Shown here piece after piece: positions 1 through 8,414 of a stretch of 64,000 bases of DNA. Under the pieces are notes generated by a model. That model was given only the letters and a program-made list of their open reading frames with translations. It was not told where the DNA came from and searched no databases. A program made the position numbers and the translations under genes. Within the stretch, counting starts at the first letter, position 1. Every line of letters starts with the position of its first letter. Source of the DNA: DASQFI01 sp963780895. Lineage in GTDB: Bacteria; Acidobacteriota; Vicinamibacteria; Vicinamibacterales; SCN-69-37. The DNA is taken from positions 434,001 through 498,000 of the forward strand of contig CAWAEG010000007.1 in the NCBI GenBank assembly GCA_963780895.1, in the 5' to 3' direction.

Positions 1-244
1 CCAGGATCCGGCCAGACGCCGGCTGTTCGACGAACTCAAGCCGCTGCTCACCGGCGACGAGCCCGCCTCCTACGCCGTGCTCTCGAACAGGCTCGGCGCG
101 ACCGAAGGTGCGCTTCGCGTCGCGGTCCATCGACTTCGCCGTCAGTTCGCGGCCTGCTTGCGTGAAGTCATCGCCGAAACGGTCGACGATCAACAGGCGG
201 TCGACGACGAGCTCCGGTATCTCATGGCCATCGTGAGCCGCTAG
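1..244 (+). CDS. RNA polymerase sigma factor (ECF-like), C-terminal fragment
   Basis: An open frame runs from base 2 to the TAG at 242-244 with no start inside the window, so only about 80 C-terminal residues are present. The fragment holds a sigma region 4-like helix-turn-helix (SYAVLSNRLGATEGALRVAV followed by HRLRRQF) and then the acidic tail EIAETVDDQ...DDELRYLMAI. That tail is typical of the ECF-like sigma factors common in Acidobacteria and Planctomycetes. Region 2 and the start lie upstream of the window. The regulon is unknown. The next gene, on the same strand, has its own good ribosome binding site. The family call rests on motif resemblance only. Confidence 0.75.
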   Translation, partial: QDPARRRLFDELKPLLTGDEPASYAVLSNRLGATEGALRVAVHRLRRQFAACLREVIAETVDDQQAVDDELRYLMAIVSR

Positions 245-326
245 CCCGCGGCGCCGATTGGTGAGACGATTAGAGGCGCGTGCCTCTGGCCATCTCCAGG
301 CCCACGAGAATCTCTTAGGAGGAGTT

Positions 327-1289
327 ATGAAGCCGCTTCGTCTGGGCGTTGGAAGTGTGTTGATAGCGTTCGTCGCGCTGGGCGCGGGATCGTCGCTGCT
401 GGGCCAGGAAGGCGCGCTGCGGTATCGCTGGAACAAAGGTGACGTGTTGCGGTACCGGGTCGTCCAGACGACAAACGCGGCCATGAGCGGCATTCCCGGC
501 ATGGGTGAGATGAACGTCACGAACACGATGACGCAGGTGCAGCAGTTCACGACGACGGACGTGGCGGCCGATGGCGCGGCAACGCTTCAGGTGAAGTTCG
601 AATCCCTCAAGATGGAAATGGGCACGCCGATGGGCACCTTCGTCTACGACAGCGCGGCGCCGCCGGCGCAGAATGCGGACCAGATGGTCGCGCAGCTCGC
701 GGCGACCATCGGCACGCTCGTCGGCGAGTCGATTACGCTCGTGATGACCCCGAACGGCAACATCCAGAAGATGGAAGGGATGGCCCGCATCATGGAGAAA
801 ATGCAGAAGAGCACACCGGCCATGGGGATGGCCGGCCTCGACAGCCTGTTGACCGATGACTCGATGAAGGGCTCCTTCGGTCAGAGCTTCGCGCACCTGC
901 CGGGCACGGCCGTGAAGACCGGCGAGACCTGGAAACATGACCTCGTGATGCCGAATCCGTTCGGGACAATGAACGTCGCCACGCAGTACAGCTTGAAAGC
1001 CGTGGAGAACACCGGCGGCAAAGAACTGGCGCAGATCCTGTCAACGGCCACGATCAAGGCCGCGCCCGGCGGCAAACCGCCGGCGATGCCCATGCCGATG
1101 ACGATTCAGTTTTCGGACGGCACCGGCGATGGCGAGATCTTCTTCGATCGGCGAGCCGGCCGGACGCAGCGGGCGACGTTCAATACGACGATGCCGATGA
1201 CGATGAACATGACGGCGCCCGACGGCTCGACGGTGAACATCTCGGCGCTCACGAAGACGACGATGACGACGGAGCTGATCGAGAAGTAG
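327..1289 (+). CDS. Exported protein, DUF6263-like
   Basis: 320 residues. I chose the ATG at 327 because an AGGAGG sits at 318-323 and the next residues form a Sec signal peptide (MKPLRLGVG, then a hydrophobic core, then GQEGA); an upstream GTG at 258 would put the signal peptide in the interior. The mature part opens with YRWNKGDVLRYRV, the 'extract from a solvent-like fold' pattern seen in DUF6263-type periplasmic proteins. It is unusually rich in Met-Pro and Met-Thr stretches (PMPMTIQF, TMPMTMNMT). No catalytic motif is visible. The stop lies 3 bases from the stop of the opposing amidohydrolase, leaving no room for a terminator between them. Function unknown; the family assignment is tentative. 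Confidence 0.7.
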   Translation: MKPLRLGVGSVLIAFVALGAGSSLLGQEGALRYRWNKGDVLRYRVVQTTNAAMSGIPGMGEMNVTNTMTQVQQFTTTDVAADGAATLQVKFESLKMEMGTPMGTFVYDSAAPPAQNADQMVAQLAATIGTLVGESITLVMTPNGNIQKMEGMARIMEKMQKSTPAMGMAGLDSLLTDDSMKGSFGQSFAHLPGTAVKTGETWKHDLVMPNPFGTMNVATQYSLKAVENTGGKELAQILSTATIKAAPGGKPPAMPMPMTIQFSDGTGDGEIFFDRRAGRTQRATFNTTMPMTMNMTAPDGSTVNISALTKTTMTTELIEK

Positions 1290-1292
1290 AGA

Positions 1293-2744
1293 TCAAAAAG
1301 AAACCCGAGGTCCTGTCTTGAACCTCACCGCGCCTTTCCACCAGTCATCGTCGGCTGGCGCGGCCGGACCCATCTTGCCCTTCGCGGATTCGAGGAGCGC
1401 GGCCGCGTCATGGAGCTCGCCGCGCACCATCACGAGCCGCACGTGTCGCGTGTTCCTGATGTCGGCGAGCGGGCTGCCCCGGACGACGAACAGGTCGGCG
1501 AGCTTGCCGGCTTCGATCGTGCCCAGCTCGTCGCCCATCCGGAGCGCGCGCGCCCCGTTGATGGTCGCCATTTTCAAGGCGGCCGCCGGCGGAATCCCGG
1601 CCACGACGAGCGCGTGCACTTCGCGGTGCGATCCGAAGCCCGAGAGAAACTCGCCCCAGCTCGGGTGATCGGTCCCGACGGTGATCAGATCGGCCCCGCC
1701 CTTGTCGTAGAACCGCTTCACCTCCTTCAACTTCACCTCGTAGATCCGCCGGAACTGCTCGTTCGATCGCCGCGGCAGGCGGGCATTGGCCACTTCGCGC
1801 GCATGCGGCGTGAGAAAGCTCTGCTCGTCCATCCAGGTCTTGAACACCCGCTCGTCTTTCGGGTCGTACCAGTAGCCGTAGGCCGAGACGGTCGCGTCGT
1901 AGTAGACGCGGCGCTTGAGGTAGAGATCGATGATGGCGTCGACTTCGGGCCGGGTGACGTCGAGCTGTTCGAGCGACGCGTAGGCGCCGCGCGCCGCGAC
2001 GATGGCGTCGCCGCCCAGGAAGTGCTCGATGCGATCGATGCCCATGTAGATGGCATCGCGGGGATTGACGGACGTGCCGCTGCCGGAGTCCAGGTGCCCG
2101 GTGACCGGCAGGCCGTGAACGTGCGCGCGTTCGATGAGGACGGGCAGGTGGTCACGGTGGATTCCCTTGGCCTTGAACCCGCGCGCGCCTCGCGCGGCCC
2201 ACTCGTCCACGTCTTTGCGGATGCGCTCGGCGTTCCAGTCCGCGTGCCGCCAGCCCGGGCGCGCCGTGCCGTAGTAGGGTCCCGAGCTGTGGATGCGCGG
2301 ACCGATTTGCTCGCCGCGCTCGATCCGCCGACGCGCCCCCATCATGCCTTCCGGATCGACCTCACCGCCGGGGAAGGTGGACGTGACGCCGTTGGCCAGA
2401 AAAACGATCGGGTTGATCGTGTACTCGTCGACCCGCTCCTGGCCGAACAGATCGATCGCGTAGTGCGCGTGCAGGTCGAAGAAGCCGGGCAGGATCGTCT
2501 CGTCGTCGGCGAGCTTCACCACCCGTGCCGGGCTGACGTCGCGGTTGGCGAGCGACGCGCCCACTTCGAGCAGCATGCCGTGGCGCACGATGATTCCGGT
2601 GTTCGGCGTCAGCGTGTCCCGCACGCCGTCGAACAACTGTCCGCCCGTGATGACGATGTCGCCCGCCTGGATGGGTGGAACGTTCTGGGCGGACGACTGC
2701 GAGATGCCCAGCACGACTGCGAGCAGGAGCACGAGCTTCTTCAT
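1293..2744 (-). CDS. Exported amidohydrolase family protein
   Basis: 483 residues. The ATG at 2744 has GGAGGGG just upstream on the minus strand and starts a signal peptide (MKKLVLLLAVVLGI...SSAQ); a longer frame reaching 2807 begins inside a hairpin and is rejected. The metal-dependent hydrolase signatures are in order: the HxH of FFDLHAHYAI (about residue 100), FKAKGIH with the Lys expected to bridge the metals, GHLDSG, and GTDHPSWG with the catalytic Asp near residue 370. The C-terminal GTIEAGKLADLFVVRGSPL is the usual end of the composite domain in imidazolonepropionase/prolidase-like amidohydrolases. The substrate cannot be told; an exported cyclic amide, dipeptide or similar compound is likely. 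It points away from comEC across a short divergent region that contains a palindrome. Confidence 0.85.
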   Translation of the reverse strand: MKKLVLLLAVVLGISQSSAQNVPPIQAGDIVITGGQLFDGVRDTLTPNTGIIVRHGMLLEVGASLANRDVSPARVVKLADDETILPGFFDLHAHYAIDLFGQERVDEYTINPIVFLANGVTSTFPGGEVDPEGMMGARRRIERGEQIGPRIHSSGPYYGTARPGWRHADWNAERIRKDVDEWAARGARGFKAKGIHRDHLPVLIERAHVHGLPVTGHLDSGSGTSVNPRDAIYMGIDRIEHFLGGDAIVAARGAYASLEQLDVTRPEVDAIIDLYLKRRVYYDATVSAYGYWYDPKDERVFKTWMDEQSFLTPHAREVANARLPRRSNEQFRRIYEVKLKEVKRFYDKGGADLITVGTDHPSWGEFLSGFGSHREVHALVVAGIPPAAALKMATINGARALRMGDELGTIEAGKLADLFVVRGSPLADIRNTRHVRLVMVRGELHDAAALLESAKGKMGPAAPADDDWWKGAVRFKTGPRVSF

Positions 2745-2776
2745 GTCCCCTCCGGACCGTTGACCGCCCGAGGATA

Positions 2777-2821
2777 GCAAAAACCGCGAAATGACCTCGG
2801 AGGTCATATCGCGGCTTTTGC
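2777..2821. repeat. Palindrome in divergent spacer
   Basis: Arms 2777-2798 and 2800-2821 are 22 bp with two mismatches and a single-base loop. The spacer separates the amidohydrolase (minus) from comEC (plus), so this is not a terminator position. Spurious ORF starts (MTSEVIS in both directions) arise from the symmetry. It may be an operator or a member of the palindrome set described in the findings. Confidence 0.75.
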
Positions 2822-2875
2822 AAGCTCTCCGGCGGATCGATCGATGGCGCCGCAGGATGCGGGTGAGCCCGGTTC

Positions 2876-5359
2876 TTGCAAACCGGTCAGAGGATGTTCG
2901 GCGGCGCGTTCGACGGCCGTTCGGCGCTCGGCCCGCTCATTGCTGTTGCGCTGATCGCGGGCGTCGGCGCCGGCCTTTCGACGGCGGTGTCCGGCATCGG
3001 AGCCGCGGCAATTGCGCTCGGGTGCGCGTCGCTGGCGCTCGTTCCGGACTCGAGAAGCGTTCGCATCACGCTGGCATTCGGCACGCTCTTCGCGGCGGCC
3101 GCGAGTCACGGGGCTGCGGCGCGGGACGCGGGCCTGGCGCCGACTCTGGTCCGGTGGCTCGATGAGCAGGCGGGCGCCGCCACGCGTCTTTCAGGTCCGG
3201 TCCTCTCGAGAGGCCGCTTGACGGCTGATGCTGCCGGCACCGAATTCGGCGTGCGGCTGGTCATCGACGTTCGCGAGGTTCAGCACGAGGGTAGGTGGCT
3301 GCCTGGGCGCGGCCGCGTGCAGGCGTACGTCAGCGGCGATCTCGCCGGGGATCGGGCGGCCGAGTGGACCGCGGGCCGGCCGATCGAGGCGCCGATCTCG
3401 CTCCGCCGGCCGCAAGCGCTGATGAATCCGGGCGGTCTGGACCCGCTTCGGCAGGCGTTGCGCCGGCCGTTCCACCTGGCCGGCACCGTCAAGAGCGCGG
3501 CGCTGATCGCGGTGGAGCACGGGCCCTGGTGGGACGAGGCAGCCGCAGCCGTCCGGCGGCACGTCCGATCCGCCGTGGGCCGCCACAATCTCGGCGATCA
3601 GCAGGCGGCGATCGTCACCGCGATTCTGATCGGCGACCGCGCGGGACTCTCGGACGAGATCGAACGCCGGCTTCAAGCGGCCGGCACCTATCACGTCATC
3701 GCGATCTCGGGCGGGAACGTGGCGCTGGTCGCGCTCATGGCCATCGCCGCTGTTCGGCTGATCGTGCGGCCACATCGGGCGGCTTACCTCATCGCGCTGA
3801 TTCTCGTGATGGCTTACGGCTGGGTCGTCGGCGGCGACCCATCGGTGCAGCGAGCGGTCACCGCGGCCGGCATCTATCTGGCCGCGCGCGTCGCCGGCCT
3901 CGTACCTCGCGCGGTCCACGTCCTGTCGACGGTTGCGGCTATCGTCGTGACGATCGATCCGCTGACGGCGCTCGACGTCGGCGCCTGGCTGTCCTTTGGC
4001 GCCAGCCTCGGGATCGTGATGTATGCCGGCCGGTTTACGAAGAACCTCACGACGCGGCTGTCAAGGAAACCTGGATGGGCCGTGAGGTCTGTCCTGGCCT
4101 TATTTGGCGCCACCCTGGCGGCCGAGCTCGCGCTCCTGCCGATTGGCGCCACGGTGTTTTCCCGCGTGAGTGTTGCCGGACTGGTCCTGAATTTCGTCGC
4201 GATACCTGCAATGGCGATCGTCCAGGTTGCGGGCATGGTGGTCGTCGTCTCCGATGTCTGGTGGCCGGCTGCATCCGCTGGCGCAGGGCGCGTGGCGTCG
4301 GTCGCCGCTGCCTGGCTCGTCGGCTCCGCGGCGCTCGTGGACATCGTGCCGTGGCTGTCCTGGCGCGTGCCGCCGTCACCGCCCGGTTGGACCGTCGCGT
4401 ACTACCTGGCGTGGGCCATCGCTCTTTGGCCTCGCGGCGACCGCACGCTGCGCGGCGCCGGTCTTGGATTGGCCGTGGTTGCGACGACGACGATCGTGAC
4501 GGCGCCCTCCGTCGAACGTGCGGCGCCTCGGGACCGTCTGCGCGTCACGGTCGTCGACGTCGGCCAGGGCGAGGCGATTGCCGTTCAGTTTCCTGGAGGC
4601 CGATCGCTGCTCGTCGATACCGGGGGCACACCGGGGCCGTTCGACATCGGCGGCCGCGTGGTGACGCCATCACTCTGGGCGCTCGGGATCCGCCAGCTCG
4701 ACTGGCTCGCGATCACGCACGCCGACCTCGATCACATCGGTGGCGCCCGGTCGGTGCTGTCCGATCTGGCGCCGCGGGAAGTCTGGGAGGGGATACCGGT
4801 ACCGCGAAGTCCGGATCTTCAGCGATTGCGCGCGGACGCGCGGGCGCTGGGCGTCAACTGGCGCACGGTGGTCGCCGGTGATCGGCTCGAAGTGGGCGGG
4901 GCAGTCGTCGAAGTGGCGCATCCGCCGCTGCCGGAGTGGGAGCGCCAGAAGGTCCGCAACGACGACTCTGTCGTCCTGCGGATCGTCTACGGCAAGGTGG
5001 AATTCCTGCTGACCGGTGACGCCGGAATCGAGTTCGAGCGTCGGCTGTCAACGGAGCGCGTCACGACGCCCCTGCGCATCCTGAAGGTTGGGCACCACGG
5101 GAGCCGCACGTCCAGCTCGACATCGTTTCTCGACGCCCTCCGTCCGCATCTCGCGCTCATCAGCGCCGGACGGGCCAATCCATTCGGTCATCCCGCTCCT
5201 GACGTACTCTCGCGACTCGAGCAGATCAACTCCGAAATCTTCCGCACCGATCGGGATGCGGCCATCATCATCGAGACCGACGGCGCCATCGTGGACGTGC
5301 GCTCACTCCTCGGCCGCACGTGGCGACTGAGCACCAGTCGTGGCTTTTCAGGCTTTTAG
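2876..5359 (+). CDS. comEC: DNA internalization competence protein ComEC/Rec2
   Basis: 827 residues from the TTG at 2876; an ATG at 2894 would remove six residues, and neither site has a convincing ribosome binding site, so the start is uncertain. Order of parts: N-terminal membrane segments, a DUF4131-like soluble region (about 95-190), the Competence domain (AILIGDRAGLSDEI, then YHVIAISGGNVALVALM near 270), further membrane segments to about 540, and a C-terminal metallo-beta-lactamase domain. The latter shows VTVVDVGQGEAI (about 557), THADLDHIGG (about 614), LLTGDAG and KVGHHGSRTSS. The family forms the inner-membrane channel that takes up single-stranded DNA in natural transformation, and the MBL domain is the proposed nuclease. 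No other com gene is in the window. The stop is 4 bp from the end of mazG. Confidence 0.93.
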   Translation: MQTGQRMFGGAFDGRSALGPLIAVALIAGVGAGLSTAVSGIGAAAIALGCASLALVPDSRSVRITLAFGTLFAAAASHGAAARDAGLAPTLVRWLDEQAGAATRLSGPVLSRGRLTADAAGTEFGVRLVIDVREVQHEGRWLPGRGRVQAYVSGDLAGDRAAEWTAGRPIEAPISLRRPQALMNPGGLDPLRQALRRPFHLAGTVKSAALIAVEHGPWWDEAAAAVRRHVRSAVGRHNLGDQQAAIVTAILIGDRAGLSDEIERRLQAAGTYHVIAISGGNVALVALMAIAAVRLIVRPHRAAYLIALILVMAYGWVVGGDPSVQRAVTAAGIYLAARVAGLVPRAVHVLSTVAAIVVTIDPLTALDVGAWLSFGASLGIVMYAGRFTKNLTTRLSRKPGWAVRSVLALFGATLAAELALLPIGATVFSRVSVAGLVLNFVAIPAMAIVQVAGMVVVVSDVWWPAASAGAGRVASVAAAWLVGSAALVDIVPWLSWRVPPSPPGWTVAYYLAWAIALWPRGDRTLRGAGLGLAVVATTTIVTAPSVERAAPRDRLRVTVVDVGQGEAIAVQFPGGRSLLVDTGGTPGPFDIGGRVVTPSLWALGIRQLDWLAITHADLDHIGGARSVLSDLAPREVWEGIPVPRSPDLQRLRADARALGVNWRTVVAGDRLEVGGAVVEVAHPPLPEWERQKVRNDDSVVLRIVYGKVEFLLTGDAGIEFERRLSTERVTTPLRILKVGHHGSRTSSSTSFLDALRPHLALISAGRANPFGHPAPDVLSRLEQINSEIFRTDRDAAIIIETDGAIVDVRSLLGRTWRLSTSRGFSGF

Positions 5360-5425
5360 CCGTTCAGCCTTTTCGTCTTTTAGCCTTTCGTCTTTTTAGC
5401 CTTTGAGCCTTTCGAGTGCTTTTCA
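5344..5425. repeat. Degenerate word repeat (cttttagcc/gcctttgagcc)
   Basis: About 80 bp made of imperfect copies of cttttagcc, gccttttcg and gcctttgagcc in one orientation. It covers the 3' end of comEC and the last residues of mazG. The same words recur at 62636-62656 and in related form at 26181-26252 and inside addB (55780-55840). Confidence 0.6.
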
Positions 5426-6305
5426 GGGCGTCCTTGATCTCCGCCCACCCGGTCTCCATCTCGTTCAACGTGGCGCCGTGCACGGAGCGATGGCGACGCT
5501 CGAACCATTCCTCGAGCGCGTTGAAACGGCGCGTGAACTTGTCGTTCGCTTCACGGAGGGACGATTCGGGCTCGATGCCGAGTTTCCGGGCGAGGTTGGC
5601 GAGCGAGAACAGGAAGTCGCCGAGCTCTTCCGACGCTCGCTGCGGACTCTCCGCGAGCGCGGCGCGCAGCTCGCGTACCTCCTCGTCCATCTTGTCGACC
5701 ACGTCGTCGGCCCGCGCCCAGTCGAAGCCGACGGCCGCGACGCGGCGGCCGATCTCGTGCGCGCGCTGGAGCGCCGGCAGCGATGCCGGCACCCCCTTGA
5801 GGACGCGCTTCGTCGTGCCGGCATTGGCTTGCTCGCGCGCCTTGATTTGTTCCCACTGCTCCTTGACGGCGGTCGCGGTCCGGATGCGGCTCTTCCGTCG
5901 CGTCGAGCGCGCGAGCGGCCGGCCCGCTGCCGTGAAGACGTGCGGATGGCGGCGGATGAGCTTTTCCGTGATCGCGTCGACGGCATCCGTGATGTCGAAG
6001 CGGCCGTCCTCGGCCGCGATTTGCGCGTGAAACACGCATTGAAACAGAACATCGCCGAGCTCGGCCGCGAGCGAATCGAGATCCCCGCGATCGATCGCCT
6101 CGATGGCTTCGTAGCTCTCTTCGAGCAGATGCGGGCGCAACGAGGCGTGGGTCTGTTCGCGATCCCACGGGCAGCCGTCCGGTGAGCGGAGCGTATCCAT
6201 CACGCGGACGAGCCGGGCGAAGGCGGCCGCGGCGCGCCGCGCGCGAGTCTCGACCCGTGATCGTTGCGTTGCCGACCGACGACGCTTGCGACGTGGGCGC
6301 TTCAT
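5364..6305 (-). CDS. mazG: Nucleoside triphosphate pyrophosphohydrolase MazG
   Basis: 313 residues from the ATG at 6305 (MKRPRRKRRR); a longer open frame to 7331 is only antisense to the next gene. Two MazG domains are visible. The first has GCPWDREQTHASLRPHLLEE with the EExxE/ExxD metal-binding pattern (LLEESYEAIEAI, ELGDVLFQ); the second repeats it (DEEVRELRAAL, EELGDFLFSL). The family hydrolyses NTPs and dNTPs to monophosphate and pyrophosphate and clears aberrant nucleotides. Both ends are odd. The N-terminus is strongly basic, and the C-terminal tail (KAQRLKRRKAKRRKG) is encoded by a short word repeat that looks like intergenic DNA. The gene is divergent from the MBL-fold gene at 6345 with only 39 bp between them. 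Confidence 0.9.
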   Translation of the reverse strand: MKRPRRKRRRSATQRSRVETRARRAAAAFARLVRVMDTLRSPDGCPWDREQTHASLRPHLLEESYEAIEAIDRGDLDSLAAELGDVLFQCVFHAQIAAEDGRFDITDAVDAITEKLIRRHPHVFTAAGRPLARSTRRKSRIRTATAVKEQWEQIKAREQANAGTTKRVLKGVPASLPALQRAHEIGRRVAAVGFDWARADDVVDKMDEEVRELRAALAESPQRASEELGDFLFSLANLARKLGIEPESSLREANDKFTRRFNALEEWFERRHRSVHGATLNEMETGWAEIKDALKSTRKAQRLKRRKAKRRKG

Positions 6306-6344
6306 CGTCAGGCGATTATCGATCAGTGTTAGCATCAGCGGTTT

Positions 6345-7112
6345 GTGCGAGTGACGTTTCTGGGCACGGGGACCTCCCACGGCGTCCCGATGATTGGCTG
6401 CGATTGCGAGGTGTGCACGTCGGACGATCCGCGCGATGTCCGCTGCCGGCCGTCCATCTTCCTCGAGATGGGTGACGGTCTCCGCGTGCTCGTGGACACG
6501 ACGCCTGATCTGCGGACCCAGGCGCTGCGATTCGACATCCGGCGCGTGGACGCGATTCTCTTCACGCACGCCCATGCCGATCACGTCATGGGGCTCGACG
6601 AGGTGCGCCGGTACAACGCCCTCTCGAAGGCGCCGATGCCGGTGTACGCGGACATGCGGACGCTGGACGCGCTGCGTCGGACGTTCAGCTACATCTTCGA
6701 CTCGGGTGCGCCGAAGGGCGGCGGAGTGCCGGACCTCCGGCTCTGGACGATCGGTGGCCGTTTTTCGATTGGCCGCCAGGAGGTCGTCCCGGTGCCGCTC
6801 AAGCACGGCTCGTGGACCATCCTCGGGTTCCGGTTTGGGCCGTTTGCGTACCTCACCGACTGCAACGGCGTCCCGGACGCATCGCTCGAGCTCCTGCGGG
6901 GCGTGGAGCATGTCGTGCTCGACGCGCTGCGCCGGCGGCCGCATCCGACGCATTTCACCATCGATGAAGCCGTCACGGCCGCGCGGCGCATCGGCGCGGC
7001 GCGCACCTATTTCACGCACATCGCCCACGAGCTCGGGCACGCGGCGACCTGTGCGTCGCTGCCCGCAGGCATGGCGCTCGCGCACGACGGCCTGGTGCTC
7101 GACATCCCGTAA
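6345..7112 (+). CDS. MBL-fold metal-dependent hydrolase, PhnP-like
   Basis: 255 residues, GTG start at 6345 (another GTG at 6351 is possible). MRVTFLGTGTSHGVPMIGC opens the metallo-beta-lactamase fold. CDCEVC followed by RCRPS resembles the extra zinc site of PhnP-type phosphodiesterases. FTHAHADHVMGLDEVRRYN is the HxHxDH metal site, and later histidines lie in LKHGSW and THIAHELGH. Relatives act as phosphoribosyl 1,2-cyclic phosphate phosphodiesterases or uncharacterised phosphodiesterases, but no phn genes are near. Its stop overlaps the ribF start (TAATG at 7110-7114), which suggests translational coupling in a run with ribF, a small protein and cysS. Confidence 0.85.
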   Translation: MRVTFLGTGTSHGVPMIGCDCEVCTSDDPRDVRCRPSIFLEMGDGLRVLVDTTPDLRTQALRFDIRRVDAILFTHAHADHVMGLDEVRRYNALSKAPMPVYADMRTLDALRRTFSYIFDSGAPKGGGVPDLRLWTIGGRFSIGRQEVVPVPLKHGSWTILGFRFGPFAYLTDCNGVPDASLELLRGVEHVVLDALRRRPHPTHFTIDEAVTAARRIGAARTYFTHIAHELGHAATCASLPAGMALAHDGLVLDIP

Positions 7113-8044
7113 TGCAGATCGCCTACTTTCCGGATGCCCCGCGGCCGAAATGGACCTATCCCGTCGTAGGGCTCGGGAACTTCGACGGCGTCCATCGGGG
7201 CCATCGCAAGCTGCTCGACGAGGTGCGCCGCCACGCCGAGGAGCGCACCGGCACGGCCGTCGCGATGATCTTCGATCCGCACCCGCCGAAAGTGCTGAGG
7301 CCGGAGAAGGCCCCACCCCTCCTGATGACACTCGAACAGAAACTCTCAGCGTTCGAGCAGGCGGGCATGGCCGCCGTGGCGGTCGTGCGCTTCACACAGG
7401 AGCTGTCGCGCTGGGAACCCGAGACGTTCGTGGAAACGGTGCTCATCGACTGGCTGCGCGTCTCGGAAGTCTGGGTCGGCGCCAACTTTCTCTTCGGCCG
7501 CGATCGGTCGGGTACGTTCACGCTGCTCCGCGCGATCGGGCAGGACCGCGGCTTCAAGGTGGACAAGATCGAGCCCGTGTTCTACAAGGACTTCGTCGTT
7601 TCGAGCACCCGCATCCGCCACCTGGTTGCCGAAGGGCGCGTCGACGAAGCGGGCGCGCTGCTCGGCCACCACTACGCGATCGACGGCGAGGTCGTGCGCG
7701 GCGACGGGCGGGGCCGGGAGCTCGGGTTCCCGACCGCGAATCTCGTGAGCGCCAACGAGCTCCTGCCCGCCTACGGCATCTATGCCTCGATCGCGACGCT
7801 CGGCGGCCTCTCGCACCCGGCTGTGACCAGCGTCGGCGTCCGGCCGACGATCGGGGACGGCCGCCTCACGGTCGAGACGCACCTGCTCGACGGAGCGCAT
7901 GACCTGTACGGCGCGCGCATGCGGCTCTCGTTCGTGCGGTGGCTGCGGGAAGAAATGAAATTCGACGGCCTTGACCCGCTGCGGGACCAGATCGCCCGGG
8001 ATGCGGCCGACGCCCGCGAACTATTCGAAAGAATGTCCATTTAG
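7112..8044 (+). CDS. ribF: Bifunctional riboflavin kinase/FAD synthetase
   Basis: 310 residues, ATG at 7112 overlapping the previous stop by one base. The N-terminal FAD synthetase (nucleotidyltransferase) half has VVGLGNFDGVHRGHRKLL at about 18-35 and VSSTRIRHLV near 167. The C-terminal riboflavin kinase half has GRGRELGFPTANL near 198 and VTSVGVRPTIGDG near 232. The enzyme converts riboflavin to FMN and FMN to FAD in the cytoplasm, and the length is typical. FAD made here would serve QhpG elsewhere in the window, but there is no sign of co-regulation. Confidence 0.95.
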   Translation: MQIAYFPDAPRPKWTYPVVGLGNFDGVHRGHRKLLDEVRRHAEERTGTAVAMIFDPHPPKVLRPEKAPPLLMTLEQKLSAFEQAGMAAVAVVRFTQELSRWEPETFVETVLIDWLRVSEVWVGANFLFGRDRSGTFTLLRAIGQDRGFKVDKIEPVFYKDFVVSSTRIRHLVAEGRVDEAGALLGHHYAIDGEVVRGDGRGRELGFPTANLVSANELLPAYGIYASIATLGGLSHPAVTSVGVRPTIGDGRLTVETHLLDGAHDLYGARMRLSFVRWLREEMKFDGLDPLRDQIARDAADARELFERMSI

Positions 8045-8114
8045 ATGGGACGTGATGGCTGCGTCCAGGCAGACTCCAGAGCCCGTGACGCAAGCCTGAT
8101 AAGATTCCTCGCGA

Positions 8115-8399
8115 ATGTCGGGCCCCCTTTCCCTCATTGTCCCCGCCGATCGACGCTACCGCGTGCTGGCCCCGGAACTGGCTGAGAAATACGCCGAGTT
8201 GGCCGGTGGAACCGCCGCCGACGGGCCTGTGCTCGCCGCGTCGATTGCCGCGGCCATGGACAAGCTCTGCCCCGAAAGCACCGCGGGCGAGCACATCGAT
8301 TTGACCTTCCGTCCGGAAGCGACCGGTCTCGTCGTCGAGATCCACTGCGAAGGCCGTTCGACGACCGTCAGGCACCTGCTGTCAGCCGAAAAGCGGTAA
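8115..8399 (+). CDS. Small conserved-looking protein, RsbW-like fragment
   Basis: 94 residues between ribF and cysS, 70 bp after ribF and 15 bp before cysS. I do not recognise it with certainty. The opening (SLIVPADRRYRVLAPELAEKY), the acidic middle helix (AASIAAAMDKLC) and LTFRPEATGLVVEIHCEG have the order of the first half of anti-sigma serine kinases (RsbW/HATPase_c_2). The ATP-binding N, G1 and G2 boxes are missing, and the protein ends where they should begin. It may be a small partner-binding protein derived from that fold, or the resemblance may be chance. No signal peptide or membrane segment. Codon use matches its neighbours. Confidence 0.6.
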   Translation: MSGPLSLIVPADRRYRVLAPELAEKYAELAGGTAADGPVLAASIAAAMDKLCPESTAGEHIDLTFRPEATGLVVEIHCEGRSTTVRHLLSAEKR

Positions 8400-8414
8400 C
8401 GCGGCCGGCGCGCG

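Noticed and set aside
1410..2777. 455-residue plus-strand ORF across the amidohydrolase
   Set aside because: Antisense shadow of a gene with clear catalytic motifs; its translation is rich in Arg, Asp, Val and His with no domain.
2791..3165. ORFs beginning MTSEVIS on both strands near 2800
   Set aside because: Both start in the palindrome at 2777-2821; the matching N-termini are a result of symmetry.
3295..4881. 528-residue ORF within comEC
   Set aside because: Same-strand frame shadow, Arg/Gly-rich, no motif; comEC has full domain support.
6306..7331. N-terminal extension of mazG to 655 residues
   Set aside because: Extension is antisense to the MBL-fold gene and lacks MazG character; the ATG at 6305 fits the family.
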